Made by a program: the position numbers and the translations under genes. A stretch of 64,000 nt of DNA, taken from assembly GCF_900176635.1 (NCBI RefSeq), contig NZ_FXLN01000004.1:1508231-1572230 (forward strand), read 5' to 3'. A model generated the notes under the pieces. That model was not told the origin of the DNA and did no database searches. It worked only from the letters and a program-made list of their open reading frames with translations. This DNA is from Clostridium merdae (GTDB lineage Bacteria > Bacillota > Clostridia > Oscillospirales > Acutalibacteraceae). Positions 1 to 8,165 of this stretch are shown piece by piece. Position 1 is the stretch's first letter; every line of letters starts with the position of its first letter.

Positions 1-176
1 GCCTCTTGCATGGCACGAGCCCACTCTACAGTGCCTTTTAGCGGCACTGGTGAGCCATGGGTGGCAAGGGTATTGTCCACATCCAATATTATGGCGCTCG
101 CACCCATCCCTCTAATCATTTGCGGCGTAATGTCGGTAACTCTGTCCACCGCAGCCGTAGGCAAGAACAACGACAT
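1..176 (-). CDS. YqeG-family HAD-IIIA phosphatase, 5' part only
   Basis: Only the first 58 codons are inside the window; the gene runs off the left edge. The product begins MSLFLPTAAVDRVTDI and carries the HAD motif I core ILDVDNTLATH, with the nucleophile and general acid aspartates in DVDNT. That N-terminal layout (short FLP opening, about 30 residues, then DxDNT) is typical of the YqeG family of HAD-IIIA phosphatases, mostly of unknown substrate and found in Firmicutes. ATG at 174-176 is preceded by an AGGAG-type site. It lies downstream of rpsU in the same direction but behind the rpsU terminator. The C-terminal motifs cannot be checked. Confidence 0.8.
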   Translation of the reverse strand, partial: MSLFLPTAAVDRVTDITPQMIRGMGASAIILDVDNTLATHGSPVPLKGTVEWARAMQE

Positions 177-228
177 ACCCTCTCTCCTCTTCTCACATAA
201 CTCTACCCAAAAACTTCTTTATATGGTT

Positions 229-257
229 AAAAAAGCGGGCTGAATCAGCCCGCTTTT
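229..257 (-). terminator. rpsU intrinsic terminator
   Basis: Read on the minus strand, a GC-rich stem (GCGGGC with GCCCGC, extended by TGA/TCA) is followed by six T residues. It ends rpsU and separates it from the yqeG-like gene. Confidence 0.85.
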
Positions 258-271
258 CATCCACTTTGAAC

Positions 272-448
272 TTACTTAAACTTGCGTTTACGTGCGGCTT
301 CAGACTTCTTCTTCCGCTTTACCGAAGGCTTCTCGTAAGCTTCTCTCTTACGAACCTCGGCAATCACTCCGGCTCGGGCGCACTGCTTCTTAAAGCGTCT
401 CAGAGCGCTGTCCAAAGATTCATTGTCTTTGATTCTGATTTCAGCCAT
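272..448 (-). CDS. rpsU: 30S ribosomal protein bS21
   Basis: Small basic protein of 58 residues, starting MAEIRIKDNESLDSALRRFK and ending in a lysine/arginine-rich tail (KRKKKSEAARKRKFK). This is the full length and composition expected for bS21 of the small ribosomal subunit, involved in translation initiation. The start ATG at 446-448 follows a purine-rich GGAGGGGAGGG tract. It is transcribed alone: a consensus promoter lies at 511-539 and an intrinsic terminator at 229-257. Confidence 0.95.
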   Translation of the reverse strand: MAEIRIKDNESLDSALRRFKKQCARAGVIAEVRKREAYEKPSVKRKKKSEAARKRKFK

Positions 449-510
449 TTATTTTCCCTCCCCTCCGCCACCAGGCAGGGGTATTAGTTATCCCGTATAA
501 CATAAAAATA

Positions 511-539
511 ATTATACCGGGTGATAAGAAAGATGTCAA
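511..539 (-). promoter_or_regulatory. rpsU promoter
   Basis: Minus strand: -35 TTGACA (534-539), 17-bp spacer, -10 TATAAT (511-516). Perfect sigma-A consensus about 65 bp upstream of the rpsU start. Confidence 0.85.
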
Positions 540-584
540 GTGCTAAGAAAGAATCTTTGTATAGGAAAAAATGCAACACACATA

Positions 585-613
585 TTGACAGAACATCCAT
601 AAAATGATACTAT
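585..613 (+). promoter_or_regulatory. tRNA-Trp promoter
   Basis: -35 TTGACA (585-590), 17-bp spacer, -10 TACTAT (608-613); an alternative TATAAT overlaps at 611-616 with a 20-bp spacer. About 35 bp upstream of the tRNA. Confidence 0.7.
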
Positions 614-647
614 AATATCCGCACTTCTGTTTTTTACAGAATAAGAT

Positions 648-723
648 AGGGGTATAGCTCAGTTGGTAGAGCAGTGGTCTCCAAAACCACGTGCCGAGGG
701 TTCAAGTCCTTCTGCCCCTGCCA
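648..723 (+). tRNA. trnW: tRNA-Trp (anticodon CCA)
   Basis: 76-nt cloverleaf with 3' CCA encoded. Acceptor arm AGGGGTA pairs with TGCCCCT; anticodon stem GTGGT/ACCAC encloses loop CTCCAAA with anticodon CCA; the T loop is GTTCAAGTC. The only tRNA at this spot, followed by its own terminator. Confidence 0.96.
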
Positions 724-724
724 T

Positions 725-767
725 AAAAAGCCTTGAAGCCATTGGGTTTCAAGGCTTTTTCTTTTTG
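725..767 (+). terminator. tRNA-Trp terminator
   Basis: AGCCTTGAA stem with TTCAAGGCT followed by a T-rich tract. The rest of 768-1025 is AT-rich with no recognised element apart from the AAGGGGTG ribosome binding site at its end. Confidence 0.85.
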
Positions 768-1025
768 TCTATACAATGCTTTGAATATGCTGAATGGGGT
801 TTATTTGTGGTTTATTCTTAAAGCAATATAGAGAATGCATCCTTGATTCTTGAGTTGTATGGTGTGCTGGTATATAATGGATGTAAAATATAGATTTTAA
901 ATGACTGCATGCAGGTCACGGGATGGATTGATTGTTGTTATAGGAATAATAAACAACTCAATAGGATAATGCTTGAATAGTAAAATGTAGGTAATGTAAA
1001 TATTATATATTGAAGGGGTGTTTTT

Positions 1026-1874
1026 ATGGCTCAAGGAATATTTGGTGGGGCAACTTCATACGAGGAGCAGTCATTACACGATATACTTGAAGATATAATA
1101 GGTTGGATAAATTATACTAATAATAAAAAAAATTTTATTTTGGAACAAAAAAACATATTACATCAAAGTGGTTTTTGGGATAAAATTGCTTTTGACTTTC
1201 AACTCACTGTTATTTCCACAATTTCTTATTTTAACACAATATTATTTGACTTAACTTTAATAAAATCCGCTATTGAGAACAGTTGCATAACGGAAAAAGA
1301 AGTTAATTTACTGAGAAGTATTGGTCAGAAATCAGTAGAATTTAATCGTGAATATGGGCAGACCTATAAAGGAGATTTAAAATGTTGGAGAGACTATGGC
1401 AATCCTGATTTTAAAGTAGCTGAAGAAATTTATGGGCGAGGTAGAGATTATTTTGTAACAATGCAAGACGCTGGTAATGCGGCGGCTAGACTGGAGGACT
1501 ATATGGAAAAGGGACAAGTAATAAACACACTATACATTGGTGGTGATGTTATAGGTTCACATTTGCTACAGGGTATTAATAATTCAGCACAAAGTATGGT
1601 GGTAGAAAACAATTTTGATTATGAGCAAGTGTTGAAAATTCTTTATAAAATAAACAAATCGTTTGAAAGTGACGATTTTCTAGAGGATTTTGGTGATAAA
1701 TCAGATGAAATCAAAAAGGCTGTAGCAGACGCTATTAAAATGGTTAAAAGAGATGAAGAACCTTCGAAAATTAAAAAAGCTCTTAATACTATTAAAGAAT
1801 TGGCAATTGAAGTTTCTGGCAGTCTTATATCCAGTGGTATTAGTGCATTAATTACTCAATTACCTATATGGTAA
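1026..1874 (+). CDS. Hypothetical protein, AT-rich orphan
   Basis: 282-residue protein I do not recognise. It has no signal peptide. The N-terminal half (to about residue 160) is rich in aromatic, Asn and Lys residues. Residues about 195-250 form a charged helical stretch (KIKKALNTIKEL near its end), and the last 25 residues are small and hydrophobic (VSGSLISSGISALITQL), as in a membrane-inserting or oligomerising tail. ATG at 1026 has AAGGGGTG upstream. The gene is strikingly AT-rich, with AAA/AAT/TTA codons dominating, unlike its neighbours. It stands alone between tRNA-Trp and a convergent terminator. A defence or other horizontally acquired role is possible from context and the tail, but this is inference only. 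Confidence 0.7.
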   Translation: MAQGIFGGATSYEEQSLHDILEDIIGWINYTNNKKNFILEQKNILHQSGFWDKIAFDFQLTVISTISYFNTILFDLTLIKSAIENSCITEKEVNLLRSIGQKSVEFNREYGQTYKGDLKCWRDYGNPDFKVAEEIYGRGRDYFVTMQDAGNAAARLEDYMEKGQVINTLYIGGDVIGSHLLQGINNSAQSMVVENNFDYEQVLKILYKINKSFESDDFLEDFGDKSDEIKKAVADAIKMVKRDEEPSKIKKALNTIKELAIEVSGSLISSGISALITQLPIW

Positions 1875-1943
1875 GATTATGCCAATTGTAGAATTGCAAC
1901 AACAGGCAATAGATGGCAATTCTTATATTCTTTCCTTGTTCTA

Positions 1944-1982
1944 AATAAGAGGCGCAGATTTATTAAATCTGCGCCTCTTATT
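1944..1982. terminator. Bidirectional terminator between orphan gene and liv operon
   Basis: Perfect 19-bp inverted repeat (AATAAGAGGCGCAGATTTA and its complement) with one central base. It can end both the convergent orphan gene and livF. Confidence 0.8.
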
Positions 1983-1999
1983 CGTCTAAAATATAAAAA

Positions 2000-2713
2000 T
2001 TAGCCACCCAGGTAAGCCTTGCGAACCTCTTCGTTATCGGCAAGCTCATCGGTATTGCCAGACATAACGACCTTGCCGGTCTCCAGCACATAGGCACGGT
2101 CTGCAATCTCAAGCGCCTTTTTTGCATTCTGCTCAACCAAAAGAACGGTAACGCCGGTATCGTTAACATCTGAAATGATTTTGAATATCTCTCCCGCCAA
2201 CAGCGGTGATAGACCCATAGAGGGTTCATCGAGAAGCAGCATCTTCGGGCGCCCCATGAGCGCACGACCAATGGCAAGCATTTGTTGTTCGCCACCCGAA
2301 AGTGTACCCGCAGCCTGCTTACGGCGCTCCTTGAGGCGTGGCAGGCGGTCAAACACCATGTCGTAGTCCTCAGAGATGCCAGAGGCGTCATTGCGAATGT
2401 ATGCGCCCATCTGGAGGTTTTCCATAACTGTCATACGAGAAAAGACACGGCGGCCTTCCGGCACGTGTGCCATGCCAAGCCCCAAAATTTTATGCGGCTC
2501 GGTACCAAGCAAATCACTGTCGCAAAAATTCACGGTACCGCCTTTGGTTTTCACTAATCCAGAAATAGCATGCAGGGTCGTCGTTTTACCCGCACCGTTT
2601 GCACCGATGAGAGTAACGATTTCCCCTTGATTTACCTCAAATGAGATTCCTTTAATGGCACGAATCGAGCCGTAATTCACGACCAAATCCTGCACTGAAA
2701 GCATTGCGCCCAT
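2000..2713 (-). CDS. livF: Branched-chain amino acid ABC transporter ATP-binding protein LivF
   Basis: ATPase subunit that drives uptake of leucine, isoleucine and valine with LivG, LivH, LivM and a binding protein. The 237-residue product has Walker A GANGAGKTT, signature LSGGEQQ and Walker B MLLLDEPS, followed by the switch histidine region replaced by the LivF-typical LLVEQN (glutamine after glutamate). That ending separates LivF from LivG. ATG at 2711-2713 follows GGAGGAG and lies one base beyond the livG stop, so the two are translationally coupled. A further upstream in-frame start would overlap livG and lacks a better site. Last gene of the liv operon, ended by the inverted repeat at 1944-1982. 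Confidence 0.95.
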   Translation of the reverse strand: MGAMLSVQDLVVNYGSIRAIKGISFEVNQGEIVTLIGANGAGKTTTLHAISGLVKTKGGTVNFCDSDLLGTEPHKILGLGMAHVPEGRRVFSRMTVMENLQMGAYIRNDASGISEDYDMVFDRLPRLKERRKQAAGTLSGGEQQMLAIGRALMGRPKMLLLDEPSMGLSPLLAGEIFKIISDVNDTGVTVLLVEQNAKKALEIADRAYVLETGKVVMSGNTDELADNEEVRKAYLGG

Positions 2714-2714
2714 G

Positions 2715-3476
2715 TTATTCTCCTCCCAGATACGCCGCAATTACCTTGGGGTTTGTGCGAATGTCTTCCGCGTTGCCCTCTGCGATAATTCTGCCGTAAT
2801 CCAGCACAACCAAGTGCTGGCAGATTCCCATGACAAAGCTCATGTCGTGCTCAATCAATAGGATGGAAATAGAGAAACGGTCGCGAATCAGCTGAATGGA
2901 TTCCATCAGCTCGCGTGTTTCGGTTGGGTTCATACCGGCAGCCGGCTCATCCAGCAGCAAAACCTTCGGAGAAGCCGCCAAAGCACGGGCAATTTCAAGC
3001 TTTCTCTGCTGACCATAGGGCAGGTTTCTGGCCTTGGAATGAGCCAAATCCTGCAGGTTAAAAACAGAGAGCAAATCCATCGCACGCTCGGTCATTGCCT
3101 TTTCTTCCTTCCAATAGGAGGGCAAACGCAAAATACCAGCAAGCGCCGAATACTTCATCTGGTAGTTCATAGCAATGCGAACGTTGTCCAAAACAGAAAT
3201 GTCTTTGAACAGGCGAATGTTCTGGAACGTACGGGCAATTCCCCCACGGGTAACATCATAGGTTTTCTTACCGATAATGCTTTTGCCCTCCAGCTCAATG
3301 GTACCCTCCGTTGGCTGGTATACCTGCGTCAACAGATTAAATACAGTGGTTTTACCAGCGCCATTTGGGCCGATTAACCCCATAATCTGATTTTCTTCTA
3401 GTTTAAAATTCACATCTTCCAAGGCGCGAAGGCCACCAAATGCAATTCCCAAATGTTTCGTTTCTAAAAGTGGCAC
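2715..3476 (-). CDS. livG: Branched-chain amino acid ABC transporter ATP-binding protein LivG
   Basis: 253 residues, the usual length. Walker A GPNGAGKTT near residue 36, the LivG-typical insert TRGGIARTFQNIRLF after it, signature LPYGQQRKLEIARAL, Walker B VLLLDEPAAGMNP, and switch histidine in LLIEHDM. It pairs with LivF as the second nucleotide-binding subunit. The gene follows livM by 3 bp. All catalytic motifs are intact. Confidence 0.95.
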   Translation of the reverse strand: MPLLETKHLGIAFGGLRALEDVNFKLEENQIMGLIGPNGAGKTTVFNLLTQVYQPTEGTIELEGKSIIGKKTYDVTRGGIARTFQNIRLFKDISVLDNVRIAMNYQMKYSALAGILRLPSYWKEEKAMTERAMDLLSVFNLQDLAHSKARNLPYGQQRKLEIARALAASPKVLLLDEPAAGMNPTETRELMESIQLIRDRFSISILLIEHDMSFVMGICQHLVVLDYGRIIAEGNAEDIRTNPKVIAAYLGGE

Positions 3477-3479
3477 CCG

Positions 3480-4484
3480 TTACGCCCCCTTTTCTCCGCC
3501 AGATGCGGAATTCTTCGTCGTTTTCTCTCCCTTTGAGCCGCTCAGCTTATCAAACAAGCGGGTTAAAGAGAATTCATATTGTCCCAGCAAACCGGAGGGA
3601 CGGAACAACATTACACAAATGAGTACAATGGAATACGCCAGCATGCGGTAGCTTGCAAAGTCGCGCAGTGCCTCCGGCAAAATGGTAAGCACAACGGCGG
3701 CAATGACCGAACCGGTAATCGAGCCCATTCCACCCAAAACAACCATAACTAAGATTTCAACAGAATAGTTAAAATCGAATTTAGTTGGGTTCAAAATACC
3801 AATATGGTGTGCGTACAAACCACCGGCAATCCCTGCAAAGAAAGCAGACATAATAAACGCCAGCAGCTTATAGTAGGTGGTATTAACACCGGAAGCCTCG
3901 GCAGCAATTTCATCTTCACGAATGGAGATGACCGCGCGGCCGTGCCGGGTGTGGATGAACGCAAAAATGATAGCAACCGTTAGCACCGCCAACAGGAACA
4001 CCCAAGTGAAGTTTGTATCTCTGGGAATACCACGCAGGCCTCTTGCCCCACCGGTAAACCCGAGATTAATAATAATAACGCGGATGATTTCGCCAAATCC
4101 CAGCGTAATAATCGCAAGATAGTCACCCTTCAGGCGCAATGCGGGAATACCGATAATGAGGCCGAACAATGCGGCGGTCAATCCGCCTACAATGAGAGCA
4201 ACCGGAAAATCGATCGAATCCGGCATACCGGCGCGCAGGGTGAAAAGCGCAGCGGCATAAGCACCAACGGACATAAAGCCGGCATGGCCCAAAATGAGCT
4301 GACCCAAAAAACCGGTAGAAAGGTTCAAACTTGTTGCCAAAATAATATTAATGCAAACCATAATGAGAATGCCGGAGTAATACGTATTGAGCACACCAGC
4401 GCTCGTAAGCGCTGTAACCAAGGCGTAAATAGCCACGATTATAGCAAAGATAACGCCGTAAACAACGGCTTTTTTTCGATTCAT
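3480..4484 (-). CDS. livM: Branched-chain amino acid ABC transporter permease LivM
   Basis: 334-residue membrane protein beginning MNRKKAVVYGVIFAIIV, with about nine hydrophobic segments and the LivM/LivH permease loop GLYAHHIGILNPTKFDF followed by VLGGMGSITGSVIGA-type residues (VVLGGMGSITGSVI), which contacts the ATPases. The start at 4484 was chosen because it lies just downstream of livH; the longer frame (to 4574) would overlap livH by about 70 bp. The C-terminus is a charged Lys/Ser tail (GSKGEKTTKNSASGG), somewhat longer than usual. Confidence 0.92.
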   Translation of the reverse strand: MNRKKAVVYGVIFAIIVAIYALVTALTSAGVLNTYYSGILIMVCINIILATSLNLSTGFLGQLILGHAGFMSVGAYAAALFTLRAGMPDSIDFPVALIVGGLTAALFGLIIGIPALRLKGDYLAIITLGFGEIIRVIIINLGFTGGARGLRGIPRDTNFTWVFLLAVLTVAIIFAFIHTRHGRAVISIREDEIAAEASGVNTTYYKLLAFIMSAFFAGIAGGLYAHHIGILNPTKFDFNYSVEILVMVVLGGMGSITGSVIAAVVLTILPEALRDFASYRMLAYSIVLICVMLFRPSGLLGQYEFSLTRLFDKLSGSKGEKTTKNSASGGEKGA

Positions 4485-4500
4485 GCTTCTTTGCGCCCCC

Positions 4501-5382
4501 TTAAACCTTTTCGCTAACATTCCTGCCGAGCAGGCCCGCAGGGCGAACCAACAAAACAAGAATGAGGATGCCAAAGACTACGGCGTCGGTAAAGCTGCTA
4601 GAGATGTAACCCTTTGTAAGGCTCTCCGCAACACCCAACACATAGCCGCCCAGCATAGCGCCGGGAATGCTGCCGATGCCGCCCAAAACAGCCGCAACGA
4701 AAGCTTTTAGGCCTAAAAGGCCACCCATATAGGGGGTAATCATTGGGTATGTGTTGCAGTACAGCACAGCGCCCACAGCCGCAAGGCCGGAGCCAAGGCC
4801 AAATGTAAATGCAATGGAATGATTGGTGTTAATACCCATCAATCTGGCAGCGTCTGCATCTTCCGAGGTAGCGCGCATTGCCTTGCCAATTTTTGTTTTA
4901 TTAACCAGAAAACTCAAGCCAATCATCATCAAAACTGAAGTAAGAATATTGATAATGCTGGCAGAGGGTACTTGCAGAGCACCTGCTTCGAGCGTACCAA
5001 AATCAAACATAGCGGGAATCGTTTTCCCGCTGGAGGTGAACAGCAGCTGAGAGAGGTTCTGAAGAAAAATGCTGACACCAATTGCTGTAATCAACAGCGA
5101 AATGCGGGGTGCTTTCATATTAATCAGGCGGCGGTACGCAACGCGTTCAATGAACATACCGGCAACCACACAGAATATAATAGAGCCGATAACCGCAGCC
5201 CAAAGAGGAACACCCGCGACTGTTAACATTATGAACATCGCATATGCGCCCACCATAATAATATCGCCGTGTGCAAAGTTAATGAGCTGAACAATTCCGT
5301 ACACCATGCTGTAACCCAACGCCACAAGAGCATAGATACTACCCAGCCCCAAGCCGTTAATCACCTGTGAAATAAACCCCAT
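4501..5382 (-). CDS. livH: Branched-chain amino acid ABC transporter permease LivH
   Basis: 293-residue integral membrane protein, typical LivH length. N-terminus GLGLGSIYALVALGYSMVYG and the motif INFAHGDIIMVGAY are hallmarks of LivH; the ATPase-contact loop LGGIGSIPGAMLGG is present near residue 225. ATG at 5382 has AAGGAAGGTG upstream. It is separated from the binding-protein gene by 81 bp that hold a hairpin (5411-5440), a common arrangement that gives more binding protein than permease. Confidence 0.94.
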   Translation of the reverse strand: MGFISQVINGLGLGSIYALVALGYSMVYGIVQLINFAHGDIIMVGAYAMFIMLTVAGVPLWAAVIGSIIFCVVAGMFIERVAYRRLINMKAPRISLLITAIGVSIFLQNLSQLLFTSSGKTIPAMFDFGTLEAGALQVPSASIINILTSVLMMIGLSFLVNKTKIGKAMRATSEDADAARLMGINTNHSIAFTFGLGSGLAAVGAVLYCNTYPMITPYMGGLLGLKAFVAAVLGGIGSIPGAMLGGYVLGVAESLTKGYISSSFTDAVVFGILILVLLVRPAGLLGRNVSEKV

Positions 5383-5410
5383 GTCCGCACCTTCCTTGAT
5401 TCAATACGGC

Positions 5411-5440
5411 AAAAAGAGGGTGATGCAATCGCCCTCTTTT
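5411..5440 (-). terminator. Partial terminator/hairpin between livJ and livH
   Basis: AAAAGAGGG and CCCTCTTTT arms flank an 11-nt loop, followed on the minus strand by TTTTTG. It probably ends part of the transcripts after the binding-protein gene. Confidence 0.65.
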
Positions 5441-5463
5441 CACCAGACTATCACAGTTATTCT

Positions 5464-6639
5464 TTATTTTGAAAAGTATTCGAGGAATTTGTAAGAGCCG
5501 TCTTTAATCTGGAGAATCGCTGCCTGTTTAATCGGGTTGCGATTTTCATCATAAACGACTTGACCAGTTAAACCACTGTATTTTATAGCGGTAAGCTTTT
5601 CTACCACTGCTTTGGAATCAGTTGTACCAGCTTCTTCAATCGCCTGAACGATAATGTGCAAAGCGTCATAGCCCAAAACAGCAAACATATTGGCCTCTGT
5701 ATTGTACTTTGCTTTATAATCCTCAAGGAACTTTTTGAGGTTCGGGTCGTCAGATTCCGCTGAATACTGGCTGCAGAAGTACGCGCCTTCTACGTTGGAG
5801 GTATTGTCTTTACCAATTTGCTTAATAACACCGTCCCAGCCGTCGCCGCCCATCAGGGTGGACTTAATGCCGAGCTGTCTTGCCTGTGAAGCAATCAGCG
5901 CAACATCCTGGTAATACACCGGAACAAAGAATACATCCGGAGTTTTTGCAGCGATTTTTGTAAGCTGTGCTTTAAAGTCAACATCATTTGTGGTGTAGCT
6001 CTCTTTTGCTACAACCTGCAAACCAAGATCTTTCGCAGTCTTCTCAAAGGTTTCTGCCAAGCCAACGGAGTAGTCATCCGCCATGTTGTAAATAATGGCA
6101 GCGGTCTTTGCGTTGAGCTTCTTGCTGGCGTAGTTCGCCATTAGGTCACCCTGGAAGGGGTCTGTAAAGCAGGCACGGAAAACATTCGGACCCGCGAGGG
6201 TTACATCCTCCGCAGTCGCGGTAGCGGTAATCATAGGAATACCGGTTTTAACGGCTTCCGATGTAACTGCTAGTGTGGGAGTAGAAGTAACATCGCCCAC
6301 CAGCGCAACGATTTTATCGTTCTGAACGAGCTTGTTGTAAGCATTGGCTGCTTCGGTAGCATCATTCTTCGTATCGTAAGAAATGTATTTAATCTTTTTG
6401 CCAAGAACGCCTTTATCCTGGTTAATTTGTTCTACCGCAAGCTGAATCGCATTGTTCACTGCTATGCCGTAAATGGAAGCATTACCCGTTAAGGGAGCCA
6501 AGCCACCAATTACAATTTCTTCTGCACCTGTGTTTGCAGCACCAGAAGAAGCGCTTTCCGCCGGTTTATTGCCGCAACCGGTCAGTGCAGTACCCATCAT
6601 CACCGCAGCCATTGCAGCGGCCAAGATACGCTGTTTCAT
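5464..6639 (-). CDS. livJ: Branched-chain amino acid ABC transporter substrate-binding lipoprotein
   Basis: 391 residues with a lipoprotein signal (MKQRILAAAMAAVMMGTALTGC; lipobox LTGC, cysteine at about 22), a Ser/Ala linker, then a type 1 periplasmic-binding fold opening IVIGGLAPLTGNASIYG, the standard LivJ/LivK start. It captures branched-chain amino acids outside the membrane for LivHMGF. First gene of the operon; promoter at 6870-6898 with a leader of about 220 nt. ATG at 6639 follows TTAGGAGG. Amino acid versus other small amide or acid substrate cannot be told from sequence alone. Confidence 0.93.
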   Translation of the reverse strand: MKQRILAAAMAAVMMGTALTGCGNKPAESASSGAANTGAEEIVIGGLAPLTGNASIYGIAVNNAIQLAVEQINQDKGVLGKKIKYISYDTKNDATEAANAYNKLVQNDKIVALVGDVTSTPTLAVTSEAVKTGIPMITATATAEDVTLAGPNVFRACFTDPFQGDLMANYASKKLNAKTAAIIYNMADDYSVGLAETFEKTAKDLGLQVVAKESYTTNDVDFKAQLTKIAAKTPDVFFVPVYYQDVALIASQARQLGIKSTLMGGDGWDGVIKQIGKDNTSNVEGAYFCSQYSAESDDPNLKKFLEDYKAKYNTEANMFAVLGYDALHIIVQAIEEAGTTDSKAVVEKLTAIKYSGLTGQVVYDENRNPIKQAAILQIKDGSYKFLEYFSK

Positions 6640-6869
6640 CGTTTTTCCTCCTAAAAAATAATGTAATATATCATCGGCTAAGCCGAAAATACATATTGCG
6701 GACTTCCCTCTTGTCCGACTACGCTCATTTCGTTCTATAAATCAGCCGGGCCAAAAGCGGCGGGCAGCAGTTACTGCCACGCTTTAAAATGTTAAAAAGT
6801 TCATCACTTCACACTGTGAAAGCAAAACAACTACAAAGAGCCGCTATGCCTGATAAAATCTTTCTACAA
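6640..6869 (-). promoter_or_regulatory. Long livJ leader with hairpins
   Basis: About 220 nt of untranslated leader between the promoter and livJ. Minus-strand hairpins: CGGAC/GTCCG with a 9-nt loop (near 6700-6720) and TCGGC-TTA-GCCGA (near 6673-6687). It matches no riboswitch class that I recognise and no uridine tract follows the stems. Confidence 0.4.
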
Positions 6870-6898
6870 ATTATACTCCTGCCAAGCATCATTTGCAA
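6870..6898 (-). promoter_or_regulatory. livJHMGF promoter
   Basis: Minus strand -35 TTGCAA (6893-6898), 17-bp spacer, -10 TATAAT (6870-6875). No other gene lies between it and livJ. The remaining 6899-7016 is AT-rich with nothing recognised. Confidence 0.75.
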
Positions 6899-7016
6899 CT
6901 GAAAACTAATATTATGCGTTTTGTTCTTCATCAATGTTTAATATTTTCAACCACACATGATTTTTTTAGTATCACTGTTCAAAAAACGAAGGTTCACTTA
7001 CCAAAACCTGCAAGAA

Positions 7017-7682
7017 TCACTTTTTTAACTGCCAAAGAGCAATGATCGCTTTGATTGGAATTCCCTGCGCTGTAAACATTTGCTCATGCTCCGTAGAGGG
7101 GCTTTCCTCCCAATCTTCCGCATGTAAGTTTTGTGTAGAACGCAGTATGGTAAAACCGCCTTCTTCCAAATACCGCAAAGTGGAAACATACAGGTCATCG
7201 TCATCTGTCTTAAAATGAAGCTGTGCACCATCTGCCAAAAACGGCTTGTACAAATCCAATTGATTGGGGTGCGTCATACGGCGTTTATGGTGCCGTACCT
7301 TTGGCCAGGGATTACAAAAGTTAATGTAGATTCTCTCTACTTGATCCTGAATCTCCAGCACCTTTGGCATGTCTTCAATATAATGCGCCATTAAAGCAAC
7401 ATTATGAACTGGTTTCTCCAGTTTACCATACGCTTCTTCTAAATTTCTGCGTGCCACACCCAATACATCTGGGCTTTGGTCTACACCAATATAGCAAACC
7501 TCCGGGTGCAAAGGCGCAAGCTGAGCCAAAAACACACCCTTACCGCAGCCTAATTCCAAATGAATCGGTTTTTTTTCGGTAAACCACTGTGCCCAGCGCC
7601 CTTTCCATTGTTCCGGGTCGCTGATAAAATACGGGCAATGAGCAAGCTCCGGGCGCGCCCACGCCTTTTTTCTCATTCTCAT
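7017..7682 (-). CDS. trmB: tRNA (guanine-N7-)-methyltransferase
   Basis: SAM-dependent enzyme that makes m7G46 in tRNA variable loops. About 221 residues; glycine-rich SAM motif HLELGCGKGVFL near residue 45, acidic end of strand two in YIGVDQS, and the TrmB-specific INFCNPWPKVRHHKRR segment (the NDPWPKxRHxKRR family motif, here with Cys for Asp) followed by FKTDDDDLY. ATG at 7680-7682 is preferred; an upstream in-frame GTG (7697) and a downstream ATG (7676) are alternatives because the ribosome site is weak (GGTGGG). Stands alone. Confidence 0.93.
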   Translation of the reverse strand: MRMRKKAWARPELAHCPYFISDPEQWKGRWAQWFTEKKPIHLELGCGKGVFLAQLAPLHPEVCYIGVDQSPDVLGVARRNLEEAYGKLEKPVHNVALMAHYIEDMPKVLEIQDQVERIYINFCNPWPKVRHHKRRMTHPNQLDLYKPFLADGAQLHFKTDDDDLYVSTLRYLEEGGFTILRSTQNLHAEDWEESPSTEHEQMFTAQGIPIKAIIALWQLKK

Positions 7683-8126
7683 TTTCCCACCGCCCACAGC
7701 TGCGCAGGTACGATTAAAGCCATTGCTTTCCTATACACAGCCGGTGTTTGATGTTCACTCCGCCAAAAATTCAGCTTATGAATCAACTTTTCTATTGTAA
7801 TGCATACAGCGTGAAAATGCAAGCATTTCCGCTGTATTTTGACACGTTCTCTCTACCAGTAATTACAATATACATTATAAATTCCATTTGAAAAAGAGGT
7901 CTTTCACTAAATTGATTTTACGAAAAGTCCTTTTGTAATTCATTTTCCATTTAGACAGTCTCCTTAATTAGGCAAAAATAATAATACTGATGATATACAT
8001 GCTACTGTGATATTCAAAATGCTTTTTCATGCTCTCCACGATTCCTAGTTAAACAGATATACAATTTGCATCATTTGCAAAGCTGTTTTTACGTAGTAAT
8101 AGAGAACGTTAATAATTTGTAATATG
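7683..8126. other. Intergenic region, AT-rich
   Basis: No gene recognised. It holds an inverted repeat at 7804-7837 (ATACAGC/GCTGTAT with a further AAATGC/GCATTT inside) and a 10-codon frame at 7918-7950 with a good AAGGAG site on the minus strand. Both are described as low-confidence observations. Confidence 0.4.
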
Positions 8127-8158
8127 AAAAAGCTCTACCATTGAAATGGCAGAGCTTT
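8127..8158 (-). terminator. pdaA terminator
   Basis: Minus strand: AAAGCTCTGCCAT pairs with ATGGTAGAGCTTTTT, followed by T residues, just after the pdaA stop. Confidence 0.8.
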
Positions 8159-8165
8159 CAAGTGT

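Noticed and set aside
648..1982. Integrated mobile element at tRNA-Trp
   Set aside because: No integrase or recombinase gene, and no second copy of the tRNA 3' end after the orphan gene.
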